Assembly: GCF_030418305.1 (NCBI RefSeq)
Contig: NZ_JAUHPX010000002.1
Span: forward strand, 310,001 to 374,000
Length of the DNA: 64,000 bases
Direction: 5' to 3'
From: Demequina lignilytica
GTDB taxonomy: Bacteria; Actinomycetota; Actinomycetes; Actinomycetales; Demequinaceae
In this document: one piece after another, positions 1 through 9,346 of the stretch
How positions within the stretch are numbered: the stretch's first letter is position 1
How the letters are laid out: the number at the start of each line of letters is the position of its first letter
Notes under the pieces: model-generated
Seen by the model: the letters and a program-made list of their open reading frames with translations, nothing else
What the model was told of the DNA's origin: nothing
Database searches by the model: none
Position numbers and translations under genes: made by a program

Positions 1-225
1 TGAGGCCTTTCACCGACTATTTACAGGGCCAGATATCGATGCCCACGCGCGGAGCATCAACGCAGCCAAGGGGCCCACGAGGCAGCCCTAGCTCCGGGGA
101 CACCTTCCGCACCGCATTGGCCGCATCGTGCCGCGCTTGCCACATCGGATGCCACGAGGCGACGCTGCACCACCTTCGACAAGAATAACGAGGTGGTGCA
201 GGTCGACAAGGACCTTTTCGAGTAG
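1..225. other. no gene recognised at the left edge
   Basis: This stretch lies downstream of the helicase stop codon. Short open frames exist on both strands but none has a ribosome site, a recognisable family signature or the codon bias of the neighbours. It may be the start of a further, degenerate accessory region. Confidence 0.4.
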
Positions 226-3200
226 CTACGAACCGCCCCGGGCGGAGAGATCGATCTGCATCCAAGAAGCGGATTCACCCACGGCCCTAAGTAAGTCGTC
301 TTGACGCGGCTGGCCTAGAAGCTGCCGATAAGTGACTACCGTCCGCAGGAGCCGTCGGTAGTGCTGAAGCTCGCGGCTCAACGGCTGCGCCGGGACGTAC
401 CGTTCGATCGCGGCTCCCCCGTCGCGCGGATAGACCCAGAACGGCGTCACCTCCGAGTCCGCACCCGACCGCGATTCCACTGCTGCGGCGAAGACCGCGC
501 TCCACGGGTCATCAGAAAGGTCGTCGAGCGCCGCACTTGCGTGAGCGGCCGCGACGTTCTTCCTCACCGCATGGCCCTTGTAACGGTGCACCCGCCCCTC
601 GCGCTGTTCGAGGTCGACCGGGTTCCCAGGCAGGTTCCAGTGAACGATGGCGTGGCTGTAGGTGTGAAAGTCAAGCCCCTCCTGCCCGACTGACGTCGAG
701 GCCAGCACGAACGGTCGGAAAGGCGAGTTGTACGCCACACGCACCGCGCCTTCGCGCACCACCGCCTTGTCATCGGACTGAACGCGGCCGTACCGCGCGG
801 CGAAGTGGCTTCCGACGCGACGCGGGTGAAGCTGGGCTAGCCCGCCCTCGACCGTCACATGCTCGACTACGTTGGTCGCGGTTCGGATCGACAGAGCCTC
901 CGCCATCACTGCTGCGATCGAGCGTGCCCTGTCATGCGACGAGGCGTCTTGGAGCCCCTCAGATTCCACAAGAACGTGCGCGTACTCGTCGAGCACCGCT
1001 TGCAGGCAGCCGTCGATGCCATGGTGGAGGACGTCGCGCCAGTAGGCCTCGCCATCCTGCGCTCTGAGCAGCACGATGATCTCCGGCTTGTTGAAGAGCG
1101 ACCTCAGGCCCTGGGCGATCTGCACCGCCGCCCCTCGAACCGACGGGTCGGCGAGCGATGCGGCACCTCCGCACACTCGCGACAGTGCCCGGAGCGCAAC
1201 GACGCCCGGTCCGGCGATGGCGAGATCGGTGAGTACGGCCGCAAGATCGGATGGCACGGCGCCGAGGCCGAGCTCACGAGCATCACCGCCGGGCTCGAGT
1301 CCATCGAGCTGACCCAGCAGGTCGAGATGCACGTCCATACGCGAGCCCGCGTCGTCGTCGGCCGTGTCTCGGCGCATCCACGAGAGGAGTTCACCACCGC
1401 GGACAGAGTCGTCGAACCGGTCGAGCAACGCTGGCGCCACCCAGTACCAGCGCGAGTCTGCGGCGCCACCGGGCTCAGAGCGCACGCCGAGCCGCGCGAC
1501 GAGGGCATCAACCCGCTCACGGACGATGCCGATCATCCAGTTGCGATCCATCGGCATGGGAGCACCGACGTCGCGCGCAATCTGCAGGGGATCTCCGGCT
1601 CGTGCGAGCGTAGTCGAGGGATAGAGGAGAGCGAAGGTAGTGCCCGCCGGCCGGAACTGCAGCGGCGCGGTGGTCGCACGCACCTCGTCGTACGTGCGCC
1701 CCTGCATATCGGCGTGTTCGACTGTGCGCCGCTCTGCCTCGTAGCTCATCATCACCGAGATCGCCTTGGGCACGACCGCCCAGGAGGAAAAGATCAGCCG
1801 CTTGGTGAACCGCCGAAGCTCCGGGTCTGCGTACGCCAGTCCGGGCTCGTAGTACGGCAGCGACGGGGGGAGCCAAGCAAGCTTCCACGCACCGCGGTCC
1901 AATACGTCCGCCATCAGCCCGCGAAGCTTGGCATTGCCGGGGTCTATGTGCCGATAGTTGTCGATGTCATCGCGCGATAGCAGGCCCGGCGCCGACTCGA
2001 GCAGCCGCGCCAGGGCCTGATCCTTGCGGTCAATGGCGGCCTCGAGCTGCCTGCGCACCTGATATGAGTTCCGCTCCATCAGGTTGAGCGGGTACGGGCT
2101 GGACCGCCAGTACTCAAAAACATCGTTCTTGTCGAAGTGCCGGGCGACGGCGTCGAAGGTCTTCCACGACCGCACGTCCTCACGATCGAGAACCGCGCCG
2201 GGCATCTCGCGTTCCGTCAGCATCCCGTCGCGATCCGGCGTCGAGGCGAGCCGCTCCATGCGGCTCATCACGCGCCGCAGTTCGCGTTCGACACCGTCCC
2301 GCGCGTCCAGAGCCTCATCGGTGGGGCCACCCGCGATCGCAGAGTCACGCATAGTCCGCAGGTCACGGCGCACGCGCTCCGCCCGTTCGTCGTCCGCGAG
2401 GAATGCGACCGTGCGCTGAAAGTCCGCGTAGTGGTCGTCACCCGCGGGGTCATCGGGCAGGGTGTACATCTTGAACGGCGTCGCCGAGAGGAGCAGGACG
2501 CGTGCCTTCTCGTGGTCGAAGACGGCTCGCGCGAGGTCAGCTCCGTCGCCATCACCATCGAGCACGTCCTTGAAGCGCTGGAACTCGTCCAGGATGACGA
2601 GGTCCGGTTCCAGGTGATCGACGGCCGCGCGCGCTACCAGGTGGCGGAGCGTTCCGAGGAGCCGGTTACGGCGCGCGCTGAGCCGCCAGTCCGGATCGCC
2701 ACGGAGGTAGTTGAACTCGGCCACGCAGGCTTCGATCTCATCGCGAAGGGGGCCTCCCTCCGGGCCTGACGCGGCAGCGATCTCTTCGCCAAACGCCACG
2801 ACGAGGTCGGGGTCGAGCGTGCGGCGATCGAACTGCCCGAGGTGCCAGCCGAAATTCTTCTCGCTCATGGTGGCCTGGAAGAAGCGCCGCCACCGGCGCG
2901 CCTTCACCGCATCGTTGCCCCACGCGCCGACGAGCATCCAGTACAACATCACGCGCTCCTGGAACTTGCCGCCCTGGTTGCCGACCTCGAACGAGGTCCC
3001 CGGGGTGAAGGACACGAAGTTGATCTTCTCGGAGCGGAGTTCACGGATCACCTGAGGCAGGAGGGTGAGGCGGTCTGCATGCCGCAGCTCAGTGCCCCCC
3101 ACCACGTTGAGGCGCCCGATGTTCTGGCGAGCGATCTGGGTGTTCGAGCAGATGTAGACGATGTCGATGCGATCTTCGATGTCCCACAAGTGCTCGACGG

Positions 3201-3387
3201 TCTTGGCGATGAGCCCCTTGGCGATCATCGTCTTTCCCAGGCCAACCTCGTCAGCCACCAGGAACCGCTTGGTCTGGTCGTGCTCGCCCCACAACCGCTC
3301 GAACGCGTAGTCGACCGTGCGGCGCTGGAAGTCCTTGAGCCCGGCGAGGATCTCCTCGGAATTGGGCCGTTCCCGTGGAGTGCTCAT
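226..3387 (-). CDS. large SF2-type helicase, last gene of a three-gene putative defence operon
   Basis: Protein of 1053 aa. An N-terminal SF2 ATPase domain shows Walker A as DEVGLGKT (about residues 46-53), motif II as DEFQ (about 267-270, replacing DEAH) and motif III as SATPF (about 301-305). A C-terminal helicase domain shows SVGQEGLDF and QREGRVHR (about 895-935), typical motifs V and VI. Both RecA-like domains therefore look intact; the roughly 550 residues between them are family-specific and not recognised. It is presumably a cytoplasmic DNA translocase or helicase. The ATG at 3387 was chosen because it overlaps the stop of the upstream PLD gene in an ATGA; an in-frame upstream start at 3414 lies inside that gene. 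Codon use is less GC-biased than in the right-hand genes, pointing to horizontal acquisition. The defence role is inferred from gene content, not shown. Confidence 0.85.
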   Translation of the reverse strand: MSTPRERPNSEEILAGLKDFQRRTVDYAFERLWGEHDQTKRFLVADEVGLGKTMIAKGLIAKTVEHLWDIEDRIDIVYICSNTQIARQNIGRLNVVGGTELRHADRLTLLPQVIRELRSEKINFVSFTPGTSFEVGNQGGKFQERVMLYWMLVGAWGNDAVKARRWRRFFQATMSEKNFGWHLGQFDRRTLDPDLVVAFGEEIAAASGPEGGPLRDEIEACVAEFNYLRGDPDWRLSARRNRLLGTLRHLVARAAVDHLEPDLVILDEFQRFKDVLDGDGDGADLARAVFDHEKARVLLLSATPFKMYTLPDDPAGDDHYADFQRTVAFLADDERAERVRRDLRTMRDSAIAGGPTDEALDARDGVERELRRVMSRMERLASTPDRDGMLTEREMPGAVLDREDVRSWKTFDAVARHFDKNDVFEYWRSSPYPLNLMERNSYQVRRQLEAAIDRKDQALARLLESAPGLLSRDDIDNYRHIDPGNAKLRGLMADVLDRGAWKLAWLPPSLPYYEPGLAYADPELRRFTKRLIFSSWAVVPKAISVMMSYEAERRTVEHADMQGRTYDEVRATTAPLQFRPAGTTFALLYPSTTLARAGDPLQIARDVGAPMPMDRNWMIGIVRERVDALVARLGVRSEPGGAADSRWYWVAPALLDRFDDSVRGGELLSWMRRDTADDDAGSRMDVHLDLLGQLDGLEPGGDARELGLGAVPSDLAAVLTDLAIAGPGVVALRALSRVCGGAASLADPSVRGAAVQIAQGLRSLFNKPEIIVLLRAQDGEAYWRDVLHHGIDGCLQAVLDEYAHVLVESEGLQDASSHDRARSIAAVMAEALSIRTATNVVEHVTVEGGLAQLHPRRVGSHFAARYGRVQSDDKAVVREGAVRVAYNSPFRPFVLASTSVGQEGLDFHTYSHAIVHWNLPGNPVDLEQREGRVHRYKGHAVRKNVAAAHASAALDDLSDDPWSAVFAAAVESRSGADSEVTPFWVYPRDGGAAIERYVPAQPLSRELQHYRRLLRTVVTYRQLLGQPRQDDLLRAVGESASWMQIDLSARGGS

Positions 3388-5213
3388 GCGCGACGCTCCT
3401 GGTGGACTGACCACACGACTTCCCAGAGCTCGTCGAAGCCTGCCGGAATCAGGCCCTGCGCACCGTCGACTTGGCGCAGCTCGTCGACCGCACCCGCAAT
3501 GCGTGCCAGGGCCGCATCGTCACGTCCGACGGCGCGAACGAGCGGCTCGAAGAGTGCCACGTCCACCGACACCCCCCGCGGCGCATCGCCCCAGGATCCC
3601 CACGATTCCGCTCCGGCCAGTTCGGCGAGCAGCGCGTCGTAGGCGGGGTCTCCCAGTAGGAAGATCAGGTAGCGAAGTACATCCTGCTGGTTCCGAAGTA
3701 CAGTCGCCACGGCATTCTTGCGTCGGTCGCGCACGTCGCCGGTCAGCTCTGCCTTGAGAACGCATCGGCGCACCACACGATCGTCCCCCGCGCCTGCCGT
3801 CGTCTCGACCGCGATGAAGGGGGTCACGTTCTCCTCGGCGAGATCCCAGGAGATTTGTGTGCTCAGCGCCCGGCTGTGCCCGTCTCGCGGCACCGAGATC
3901 GGCCATATCGAACAGATGCCCGGCGGTTCCGTCGCTAGCTGGGTCGTGAGCGTCGCGTCGACACGGCCGTCGCCGTGGCGCCGGACCTGCAGCGTCATGC
4001 CTCCCTCGGCCAGCGAGCGGTGGAACGCCTCAATCGCATATGTCGAGACAATCTGGGGGTCGTCGACGGGATCTGAGCCGACCGCGGACGCGGCCTCGAG
4101 CATCCGGATCAGTCCGGGAGCCTCATCCGACCCGACGAGCACCCGGTCGACCCCGCACTCGCGGGTCGGACCGTAGAGCAGGGCATCGAACTCGACGTTG
4201 TTGCCCCACCGAGCGCTGGTGAGGTTGGCGCTGCCTGTGATCACCTGCGAGGTTCCGCCCAGGAGATCGACCACGAAGGTCTTCGCGTGCAGACCCTCGC
4301 TCGTGCCCACTACCTCGCTTGTCGCTGACTCTGCGTCGCCAGGGTCGGCGCCGGCCTCGATCTCGGCCAGACGCTGAAGGACGTTGGTTTCCCAGCCCTT
4401 GAACGCGTCCGCACCGAGGAGGTCGAGCGACTCCTGCCGCGTGATGAGGGTCCGCTTAGTGGAGATCGATGAAAGTGCTGCGACTCCCCCGGTCGTAAGG
4501 AACGGGCTGATGGCGAGGATCTTCTGTGCAGACTCAGGGAAGGGCCAGACACGATCGCCCGTGACGCCGATAGGAATCAGCTCGCCGCCGGTGAACGGTG
4601 CCGGAGCCGCTAGCGCTGCGGCACGCAGAGACCCTGCAAGGCTGGCGATGGCCGCTTCGCGCTCGGAATCGAGGGGCCGGAGCCCCAGCCAGGGAAGAGC
4701 CGAGACGAAGTCCGCCATGGGTGCCGCGTCGATGTTGCCGTCTGGCGCTTCATCAAGCACGAGCGCGGTATCCCAGGACCGATCGAAGGTGATGTTGCGG
4801 CTGAGGATCAGCACACGGTGGAGGTATCGCTCCCCCGACTCGTCGACGAATCGGAGCGCCCAGGTCTTCGGGTGGAAGATCGCCCCGGCGCGGGGCGCCG
4901 CCACCTCGCGCACCGACTCCTCGACGAACGTCAGAATGCTCCGGTAATTCGGGGGCACGTGAATACCCCCGGCCTGGCAGAACACGGTCGTGCGGTCCGC
5001 GTACCGCCGAACCGCCTCAAGCAGCCGGACAGGATCCGCGCCATCGAGGTCCTCACCCGAGAGCCTGTCCTCGAGCGCGAACGAGAGGGGCGCCAGGAGG
5101 AGCGCGGTCAGGTCCATCGAATAGGTGGTGCCGACTGCGACGTCGACGCCGAACCCGGCGGGCGGCCGGAGGGCGTCGGTAAGAAGTACGCGCGTCTCGG
5201 GCGTGAGAGTCAT
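3384..5213 (-). CDS. phospholipase D-like protein with two HKD motifs
   Basis: Protein of 609 aa. Two half-sites of a PLD active centre are visible: FHPK at about residues 113-116, followed by SRN at 138-140, and LHAK at 308-311 followed by Asp316 and GSANLT at 327-332. The spacing of the two HxK motifs is that of a pseudo-dimeric PLD/nuclease domain. The C-terminal 250 residues are not recognised. PLD-fold proteins in defence loci (for example DrmC of DISARM) are thought to be nucleases; that function is inferred here. The start at 5213 makes an ATGA overlap with the DUF6361 gene, and the stop makes another with the helicase, so all three should be translationally coupled. An in-frame upstream extension to 5552 falls inside the DUF6361 gene and was rejected. 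Confidence 0.85.
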   Translation of the reverse strand: MTLTPETRVLLTDALRPPAGFGVDVAVGTTYSMDLTALLLAPLSFALEDRLSGEDLDGADPVRLLEAVRRYADRTTVFCQAGGIHVPPNYRSILTFVEESVREVAAPRAGAIFHPKTWALRFVDESGERYLHRVLILSRNITFDRSWDTALVLDEAPDGNIDAAPMADFVSALPWLGLRPLDSEREAAIASLAGSLRAAALAAPAPFTGGELIPIGVTGDRVWPFPESAQKILAISPFLTTGGVAALSSISTKRTLITRQESLDLLGADAFKGWETNVLQRLAEIEAGADPGDAESATSEVVGTSEGLHAKTFVVDLLGGTSQVITGSANLTSARWGNNVEFDALLYGPTRECGVDRVLVGSDEAPGLIRMLEAASAVGSDPVDDPQIVSTYAIEAFHRSLAEGGMTLQVRRHGDGRVDATLTTQLATEPPGICSIWPISVPRDGHSRALSTQISWDLAEENVTPFIAVETTAGAGDDRVVRRCVLKAELTGDVRDRRKNAVATVLRNQQDVLRYLIFLLGDPAYDALLAELAGAESWGSWGDAPRGVSVDVALFEPLVRAVGRDDAALARIAGAVDELRQVDGAQGLIPAGFDELWEVVWSVHQERRA

Positions 5214-6412
5214 GCGGCGGCCCTCGCGGCATAGAGATCGCGCAGGTGGACGATCGAATTGCCCCAACGGAAATCGAGCCGTCCAAGGCCACTCGAACCG
5301 GACCACCGGTCGAGCGCCGCCTGATTCACGAAGCGCGCCCGTGCGCCCTTGATCTGGCGCTCCCGATTCTCGACCAGGCGTGCCGCCTGGTCGCTGGTGA
5401 GCAGCTCTGCCCCGGACCCGGCCAGCTCGATCCAACGTTCGATGAAATCTCGGGTTGTCGAGCGCAGTTGCGGATTGTGTCGTGTGATGAGGGCCCACCA
5501 ATCGGCACGGTCCCAGGATCGCGCATCGTCCGGAGCTGATGTGTCCTGCCACAGCGCCAGCGATTCCGCGTGCCGATCGGCGACTTCGTCCCTGCCGGCC
5601 CTGCGGGCGAGTGCGAGGTTGTAGACGAGGGCGGCGCCCTGGACGATCTCGCTGAATCGCCTTGCATGTTCGACAGTCGTTCCTAGGTCCTCGGGAAGCT
5701 CATCGCGATTCGCGATCTCCCACGGGAAGTTGGCTGCATCGGCGCCGCTCGCATTCGTGGGTTGGTTGATCACGAGCCACGCGAGCAGCGTGCCGCGCGT
5801 ACGCGTCGCGATGCGATCCTTGAGGTACTCCTCCTCATGCGGCGTCAAGGCGAAGTCGGCGCGCCGGAGGAGGTCCGGGGCTGGCGGCGGGAGGTCCGGA
5901 TCGATGCCATCGGTGGCGAGGGCGGTGAACGCGTCGACGTCGTCTGGTTCGGCTGTCCGCTGCTTGAGTGCGCGGAAGTCGGCGAGCCGACGGTAGTACG
6001 CGTCTGGCGATGTGGCGTCAACGAGGCCCCAGGATCGAAGCGCTGACCAATAGACGTCGCCGGGGAGCCGCTTGAGGTTGCGGCGTGCGACGTTGCCCAT
6101 GACGCCTTCGTTCTCACCGCCGGCAAGAAGGCTCTCGGTCAACCGGTACTGCATGTTGCGGAACTCGGCCCCCATCTCATTCGGGTTGCGCTTGTGAGAC
6201 GCATCCCGCATCAGCCACGGAAGGAAGAGCACGTATCGCAGGCGTGTATGCAGAGTGGACGTGCCGGGGAACATTGCGTTTGCCAGAGTGTCCCGGATGC
6301 TTCCGATGCCCAGCTCGTCGATGGTGCCCTGCTCGCGAAAGAGATCCACCACTTCGAGCATGCGGCGCCGCTGCTCGTCGTCGTTGTCGAGCCAGCCGAA
6401 ACTCGATGCCAT
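5210..6412 (-). CDS. DUF6361 family protein, first gene of the putative defence operon
   Basis: Protein of 400 aa beginning MASSFGWLD, which matches the characteristic N-terminus of DUF6361 proteins (GWLD, then R-x-x-M and VVDLFREQGTIDELGIGSIRD). The start at 6412 was chosen for this reason; a second ATG lies nine codons upstream at 6439. There is no signal peptide or membrane segment. The family's biochemical activity is unknown to me. Its position, coupled by ATGA to a PLD-like nuclease and then a helicase, suggests a sensor, adaptor or nuclease-partner role in a defence module. Transcription diverges from the DUF429 gene, so the 101-bp gap 6413-6513 should hold both promoters. Confidence 0.8.
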   Translation of the reverse strand: MASSFGWLDNDDEQRRRMLEVVDLFREQGTIDELGIGSIRDTLANAMFPGTSTLHTRLRYVLFLPWLMRDASHKRNPNEMGAEFRNMQYRLTESLLAGGENEGVMGNVARRNLKRLPGDVYWSALRSWGLVDATSPDAYYRRLADFRALKQRTAEPDDVDAFTALATDGIDPDLPPPAPDLLRRADFALTPHEEEYLKDRIATRTRGTLLAWLVINQPTNASGADAANFPWEIANRDELPEDLGTTVEHARRFSEIVQGAALVYNLALARRAGRDEVADRHAESLALWQDTSAPDDARSWDRADWWALITRHNPQLRSTTRDFIERWIELAGSGAELLTSDQAARLVENRERQIKGARARFVNQAALDRWSGSSGLGRLDFRWGNSIVHLRDLYAARAAA

Positions 6413-6513
6413 GGAGAGATTCTCGCCAATCGTTGCCATTTGCGCGAGAAGTGTCAGTGGGTGTCGGTAGGTTTCCCAACATCGGCAATCGAGTGTGGAC
6501 TGCGAGGGGCAGC

Positions 6514-7206
6514 ATGACGTACATCGGGCTAGACGCCTGCAAGACCGGTTGGGTCGCGATCGTGATCGACGATGCTGGGTACCGAGACGTATTCATCGCC
6601 CCCAGCGTTCGAGATGCGGACGAACGAGGAATCTCCGAGTTCGATGCGAGGATCATCGTGGTCGACATTCCTATCGGCATTCCTAATTCGGGCTCACGAG
6701 CCGCGGATACGCAGGCTCGAAAGTTCATTGCCCCGCGTGGCCCGAGCGTGTTTCCCACTCCCGTTCGTGCGGCTCTCGAGGCCGAGTCCTACGCGGCCGC
6801 ACGAGCCGCGTCGCTCGCCGCTTCAGGAAAGAGCCTTTCGGCTCAGGCATATGCGATTCGCGAGCGGATCCTCGACGTCGATGGGTACCGCGACCGTGCG
6901 CGCATCCCGATCCTTGAGGGTCATCCTGAGGTGAGCTTCCGCGCAATGAGGGGCACCGGAATCGAGCACGCAAAGAAGTCCGTTGCCGGGATGTCACTAC
7001 GCCACCAGCTACTTGACGGTGAGGGAATCTCTGTGCCGTTTGGAGTGGAGTCCTCGCTGAAGGGTGCCGCTGCCGACGATGTCCTCGATGCGGCAGCGAT
7101 GGCGTGGACTGCACGGCGAGTTGCGCGGGGCGAGGCGGATCGCATTCCAGCCGCGGCCGGGTCCGAGCGGTTCTCAGACGGCGTCGACTCGGCGATCTGG
7201 TTCTAG
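6514..7206 (+). CDS. DUF429 family protein (predicted RNase H-like fold)
   Basis: Protein of 230 aa starting MTYIGLDACKTGW; the GLDACKTGW segment is the N-terminal hallmark of DUF429, where a D-x-C-x-x-GW strand begins an RNase H-like core. Other matching parts are VVDIPIGIP, RxCD-like basic segments replaced by RKFIAPRGPSVFPTP, and a C-terminal DDVLDAAAMAWTA helix carrying the last conserved acidic residues. The ATG at 6514 follows the purine-rich GAGGGGC. A longer in-frame reading from 6244 overlaps the divergent operon and was rejected. DUF429 genes are often seen near defence or DNA-processing genes; whether this one belongs to the neighbouring system is a guess from position. Confidence 0.75.
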   Translation: MTYIGLDACKTGWVAIVIDDAGYRDVFIAPSVRDADERGISEFDARIIVVDIPIGIPNSGSRAADTQARKFIAPRGPSVFPTPVRAALEAESYAAARAASLAASGKSLSAQAYAIRERILDVDGYRDRARIPILEGHPEVSFRAMRGTGIEHAKKSVAGMSLRHQLLDGEGISVPFGVESSLKGAAADDVLDAAAMAWTARRVARGEADRIPAAAGSERFSDGVDSAIWF

Positions 7207-7209
7207 ACA

Positions 7210-8079
7210 GTGGGTGCGAGAAAGAACCGGTCGTCTCGACTGGCGTCGCGCCCGCCCATGCCAAGCGCCCGCAGGTCAGTGTCACTGGCGCGGCGACGGA
7301 CCCGGCCTTGGGAGCCACGTCAGAGTGGCGTATGGCTTCGCCTTGCTCAGGCTGGCATCGGACCTCGGGAGATGCTTGTGGCGGCCGCGAGCGTTACCGG
7401 TGCACTTGCGCTCGCAGCGCCATCGCTCTGGGTCTTGATTGCCACGGGGAGCGTCAATGAGGCCGCCGCAGCGGCCCAGTACATCGATCCCCTCGCCGCG
7501 ATCCGTGGAGCGATCCCCGAGTTTATTACAGGAGTCTTCATTGGGGGCGTCGTGGGACTCTATGCCGTCCTGTTGACAGCGCTCCCTCTGATTGTCGGGA
7601 ATGGTGAGCCCAGGGGCCTGCGGATCTTCTTCACGGTGCTCGTCGCTTTCTTGGTGGCAGCCGGCCTCTCAGTCGCGGCTGTTCTGGTCCCGTGGTTCGC
7701 AGCAAATGAGGTGGCGGGCTTCGCCATCTTGCTTGTCGCGGCGGTGCCAGGAATGCTGGGGTATCGCCGTCGCTCGCGACTAGTGGTGGCGTCGACCCTG
7801 TTCCTGGCGACTACAGCCCTTGCACTCTGGGGTTCGCTGTTCTTCTCAACGGGTGTGCACCCACTTCCGCTAGTCGAAGTCGATTTCGAGAGTCACGGGA
7901 CCGTGACCGGTTATCTCGCAGGTGGGTCAAACGGAGTCACCGCGGTCCTCGTCCCCGTCGAAGACGACGATGCATACTTCGTCGGCACCTTCAAACTTGA
8001 GACGTATGTGGGCCCGATGGAATCTGTGGTGGCCTGCACAGCGAGCTCAATCTCTGCGGCTGGCGGCTGTAGCCCGTAG
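7210..8079 (+). CDS. multi-pass membrane protein of unknown function
   Basis: The reading frame gives 289 aa with about five hydrophobic segments (near MLVAAASVTGALALAAPSL, the ITGVFIGGVVGLYAVLL stretch, FFTVLVAFLVAAGLSVAAVL, VAGFAILLVAAVPGML and LVVASTLFLATTALALW), then a C-terminal polar tail of about 80 residues with two cysteines near the end. The first 54 residues are Arg-rich and lack a ribosome site; an alternative ATG at 7372 would start just before the first membrane segment, so the true start is uncertain. It follows the DUF429 stop by 3 nt and could be co-transcribed. No family recognised. Codon bias matches the accessory region. Confidence 0.55.
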   Translation: MGARKNRSSRLASRPPMPSARRSVSLARRRTRPWEPRQSGVWLRLAQAGIGPREMLVAAASVTGALALAAPSLWVLIATGSVNEAAAAAQYIDPLAAIRGAIPEFITGVFIGGVVGLYAVLLTALPLIVGNGEPRGLRIFFTVLVAFLVAAGLSVAAVLVPWFAANEVAGFAILLVAAVPGMLGYRRRSRLVVASTLFLATTALALWGSLFFSTGVHPLPLVEVDFESHGTVTGYLAGGSNGVTAVLVPVEDDDAYFVGTFKLETYVGPMESVVACTASSISAAGGCSP

Positions 8080-8217
8080 CCATTGCCGCCACAATGCCAA
8101 AATCGAAACTCCAAAGCCGCCTTCGCGCGACGCTTGCCCACTCCAGCGCCGTGCAAGGCGCCTCTTGGAATCGAGCCCACCGCGGAGCTCGGAGTGGATA
8201 CAGAATGGAGAGTGCGC

Positions 8218-8742
8218 TCAGACGCCGCGCGCCTCGCCTCCCACCTGATCTGCGATCAACGGTGCAATCTCGGCCGAGTTCGCGATGCCGTCGCTCGAGT
8301 TCAGCGAGAGCGCGCTATGCTCCCATGCGACATGGATGCCCCCAAACGAGTCGCTCAGCTCCTGCCACGCGGCGAGCGTGTCGCCGTCGGGGAACACGTT
8401 GATCCCGGCGTCGTAGCCGTTGATCGTGATGTCGAAGACTGCCTTCGCTCCGGATGCCCCGACTTCGGCGCGCACCGGCTCCGTGTGGTCGATACCAAGC
8501 TCATCGAGCGCCGTGACGAATGTCTGCACGGCCGCTTCGATGTCGGACACCGGGGCCTCACTCGTCTCCTCTGCGGCAGGCGACGCTTCGGTCGGCTCGG
8601 GCTCAGTCGCGGTAGAGGTATCCGCCGGTGTCTCTGCCCCGCCCGCTTGGGTGTCGGACGCGGATTCGCTCGTGCATCCGGCTATGAGAGCGGCGCCCAG
8701 CAGAGCCGCCACTCCAGCAGTAGCCGTGCGCTTGAGTTCCAT
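8218..8742 (-). CDS. secreted lipoprotein of unknown function
   Basis: Protein of 174 aa. The N-terminus MELKRTATAGVAALLGAALIAGC is a lipoprotein signal peptide with lipobox LIAGC; Cys23 would be lipidated. Residues about 24-65 are a Ser/Thr/Glu/Pro/Ala-rich linker, then a compact domain of about 105 residues (VSDIEAAVQTFVTALDELG to the end) with no recognised family. The domain has an alternating pattern (AVFDITINGYDAGINVFPDG) suggestive of a small alpha/beta fold. It should sit on the outer face of the membrane. The gene stands alone between the island-type membrane protein (convergent) and the split oxidoreductase. Confidence 0.75.
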   Translation of the reverse strand: MELKRTATAGVAALLGAALIAGCTSESASDTQAGGAETPADTSTATEPEPTEASPAAEETSEAPVSDIEAAVQTFVTALDELGIDHTEPVRAEVGASGAKAVFDITINGYDAGINVFPDGDTLAAWQELSDSFGGIHVAWEHSALSLNSSDGIANSAEIAPLIADQVGGEARGV

Positions 8743-8985
8743 GATTCCCCCTCGACTTCGTTGTCACCCGCCAACCTACGAGGCTCGGCGTTGTCGACTC
8801 CCGGATTTTGGTCACCCACGGGGCTCCTCCACAACTCCGCCAGTTAACGGTCGGCGCAGATCGAAGAAATGGACAGGGGCCACTTGCCGTTGACGCAATC
8901 CGGCACCCAGCGACGTACCCCGCCTCCCACCCCGAGGCGCCCCGGGCACAGTCGCACCCCACCCCTCGCACGAGGAAGGCCCCTC

Positions 8986-9282
8986 ATGAAGGCACTGATC
9001 CACCACTCGTTCGGCAACCCCGCCGAGGTTCTCACCGTCGAGGACGTCGCCACCCCCGAGCCCCGCCCCGGCGAGGCGCGCGTGCGCCTCACGCTCGCGG
9101 CCATCCACAACCACGACCTCTGGACCGTCGCCGGCACCTACGGCTACAGGCCCAGCTTCCCGGCGCGCTCCGGCACCGAGGCCGTCAGCGTGGTCGAGGG
9201 CGTCGAGCACCTGCAGCCCGGCATGCGCGTCGCGACCGGCGGCACGTTCGGCGTGTGGGCCGAGCAGTTCGTCGCCAAGCCC
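8986..9282 (+). pseudogene. 5' part of an MDR-family oxidoreductase gene, interrupted by an insert
   Basis: Codons from the ATG at 8986 (preceded by CGAGGAAGG) encode MKALIHHSFGNPAEV through FGVWAEQFVAKP, the N-terminal GroES-like part of a medium-chain dehydrogenase/reductase (quinone oxidoreductase-like, no zinc ligands visible). Right after codon AAG-CCC the frame runs into foreign sequence and ends at 9381. The missing C-terminal two thirds resumes 2.15 kb away at 11431 in the same orientation, beginning AALIPLAEGIPDEVAAQLVAMP. Joined, the two pieces give one ordinary-length MDR protein of about 320 aa, so this is one gene broken by insertion. The GC-rich codon use differs sharply from that of the insert. 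Confidence 0.85.
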
Positions 9283-9306
9283 GCTAGTTGCCAATCCACC
9301 CGGTCA
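9275..9306 (+). repeat. left copy of a 32-bp imperfect direct repeat
   Basis: Begins CCAAGCCCGCTAGTTG and ends ACCCGGTCA. It matches 10591-10622 at 27 of 32 positions. Its first 8 bases belong to the host oxidoreductase gene and the rest to the insert, so it straddles the left junction. Confidence 0.7.
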
Positions 9307-9346
9307 GGTGTGCACGAGGGCGCCGCTACTCGTCGCCGTGTGCAGT

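Noticed and set aside
17..278. Two short minus-strand frames at the left edge
   Set aside because: No ribosome site, no recognisable sequence, and they overlap the helicase end.
859..1980. 373-codon plus-strand frame opposite the helicase
   Set aside because: Composition is His/Arg-rich without any motif; the minus-strand helicase motifs are unambiguous.
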